NCBI GenBank assembly: GCA_013791675.1
Contig: VMTI01000277.1
Coordinates: 1-5,752, forward strand
Length of the DNA: 5,752 bases
Origin: a bacterium
GTDB taxonomy: Bacteria; CG03
Reading direction: 5' to 3'
Below are positions 5,128 through 5,752 of the stretch, in pieces (the stretch's first letter is position 1; each line of letters opens with the position of its first letter). The translations under genes were made by a program, and so were the position numbers. A model generated the notes under the pieces. That model was not told the DNA's origin. It did no database searches and worked only from the letters and a program-made list of their open reading frames with translations.

Positions 5128-5752
5128 TTAATAAATACGAATCTTTTTTTCCGAGTCGCTGATGAGATAATAGATTTCCCGCATACCCTGCGTTATACGG
5201 GGGCCCGGCCGGACAATGATGTCAATGTTTGCCGGACAGATAATTTTTGAGTGTTTCATATAAGGATAGAGCGCCAGAAATTCTTTTTCCGAACTTTCTG
5301 TCAGAAGAATATAGTCGGGCTTTTGGCTGATGAGCCATTCGGCGTTTACACCGGGATAACTGTTTTTGAACACTGCGATATTTTTTAATCCGATTTTTTC
5401 ACAGACGGCGCTCAGAAAAGTTTTGTTTGCGGCGCAGATAAGAGGTTTTGAACAGACTTCTATAATAACGGTTTTGTTTTTTATGCGGGGTATGGAGGCA
5501 ATGTCCTGTTTCATCCTTTCAACGAGGGATGCGGCGTTTTGTTCTTTTCCCGTTAGGCGGCCTATTTCAATAATCTGCGCGAAAAGTTCTTTAATGTTCG
5601 CGGGATGAAAAATTCGCACATCGTAACCCAAATTTGTCAGCCGCGAAAGGCTTTTCCCCTGGCCGGCTCCGGCCCCGAGAATAAGGGAAGGTTTAATCTG
5701 CGTAATCTTTTCAATGGAAGGAAAAGTGAAATCACCCACGGATTCTTTTGTC
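5128..5752 (-). CDS. btuF: Periplasmic cobamide-binding protein of a BtuFCD-type ABC transporter (partial, 5' end outside window)
   Basis: About 207 C-terminal residues are visible. The frame continues to the window edge as TKESVGDFTFPSIEKI, so the GTG at 5739 is not the start; the signal peptide and first lobe lie beyond the window. The segment matches the helical-backbone metal-receptor (Peripla_BP_2) fold: VGDFTFPSIEKITQIKPSLI is the typical 'x-P-x-x-E-x-I' helix followed by a strand. Then come a long connecting helix with LTGKEQNAASLVERM, NAEWLISQKPDYILLT of the second lobe, and the near-C-terminal RPGPRITQGM seen in BtuF and siderophore-binding relatives. It should capture corrinoid in the periplasm and deliver it to BtuC/BtuD, which are not in the window. 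The family is clear; B12 rather than an iron chelate as ligand is inferred from the riboswitch, btuB and cobO nearby. It is convergent with tonB and so belongs to a separate transcript whose promoter lies to the right. Confidence 0.82.
   Translation of the reverse strand, partial: TKESVGDFTFPSIEKITQIKPSLILGAGAGQGKSLSRLTNLGYDVRIFHPANIKELFAQIIEIGRLTGKEQNAASLVERMKQDIASIPRIKNKTVIIEVCSKPLICAANKTFLSAVCEKIGLKNIAVFKNSYPGVNAEWLISQKPDYILLTESSEKEFLALYPYMKHSKIICPANIDIIVRPGPRITQGMREIYYLISDSEKKIRIY

Noticed and set aside
5366..5608. An 80-codon plus-strand frame inside the BtuF-like gene
   Set aside because: It is antisense to a clear Peripla_BP_2 coding region and shows no motif or ribosome binding site.
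5739..5741. GTG as the start of the BtuF-like gene
   Set aside because: The frame stays open to the window edge with family-consistent residues (TKES before VGDF), and a protein starting here would lack its signal peptide and first lobe.
1..5752. CRISPR arrays, insertion sequences, tRNA or rRNA genes
   Set aside because: Apart from the two hairpins and the riboswitch stems I saw no direct-repeat array, transposase frame, terminal inverted repeats or tRNA-like cloverleaf.

Overview
The window is a compact locus for acquiring and salvaging vitamin B12 (cobamides) from a Gram-negative (diderm) bacterium. An outer membrane is implied by a TonB-dependent receptor with signal peptide, TonB box and C-terminal phenylalanine, plus a complete ExbB-ExbD-TonB energising set. 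Base composition is moderately AT-rich by eye and codon use looks even across the genes, so nothing suggests recent transfer of one gene. The lineage cannot be fixed from this sequence. The gene mix would suit several environmental or gut diderm phyla.

Layout, left to right. Bases 1-759 (+) hold the 3' part, probably nearly all, of a CbiR-type cobamide-remodelling hydrolase, whose start lies just outside the window. Bases 765-1301 (+) encode CobO/BtuR corrinoid adenosyltransferase, five bases downstream and clearly in the same operon. The 220-base gap 1302-1521 holds a well-formed cobalamin riboswitch (core about 1371-1494, expression platform to 1516). It also contains an unexplained perfect Shine-Dalgarno-like decamer at 1325-1334. 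Bases 1522-3402 (+) encode a BtuB-like outer-membrane cobamide receptor. A strong hairpin resembling an intrinsic terminator (3428-3457) follows. Then come exbB (3487-4005), exbD (4013-4423) and tonB (4410-5030), tightly packed on the + strand. A second strong hairpin (5077-5105) separates tonB from a convergent gene on the - strand (5128 to the right edge). That gene encodes the C-terminal part of a BtuF-like cobamide-binding periplasmic protein.

Working together: the receptor takes up cobamides or cobinamide across the outer membrane, powered by the adjacent ExbB-ExbD-TonB complex. The BtuF-like protein would hand the ligand to an inner-membrane ABC transporter not seen here. CbiR would strip the lower-ligand nucleotide loop from non-preferred cobamides, and CobO would adenosylate the corrinoid. 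The riboswitch closes the loop by shutting off receptor synthesis, and possibly the whole exbB-exbD-tonB tail, when adenosylated cobamide is plentiful. The nucleotide-loop rebuilding genes (cobU/cobS/cobT/cobC types) and btuC/btuD are not in this window.

The components belong to known families. The less ordinary points are the pairing of CbiR with a receptor that has its own TonB system, a sequence-level model for the riboswitch switching mechanism, a shortened ExbB, a TonB with an atypical linker, and the orphan Shine-Dalgarno-like sequence.
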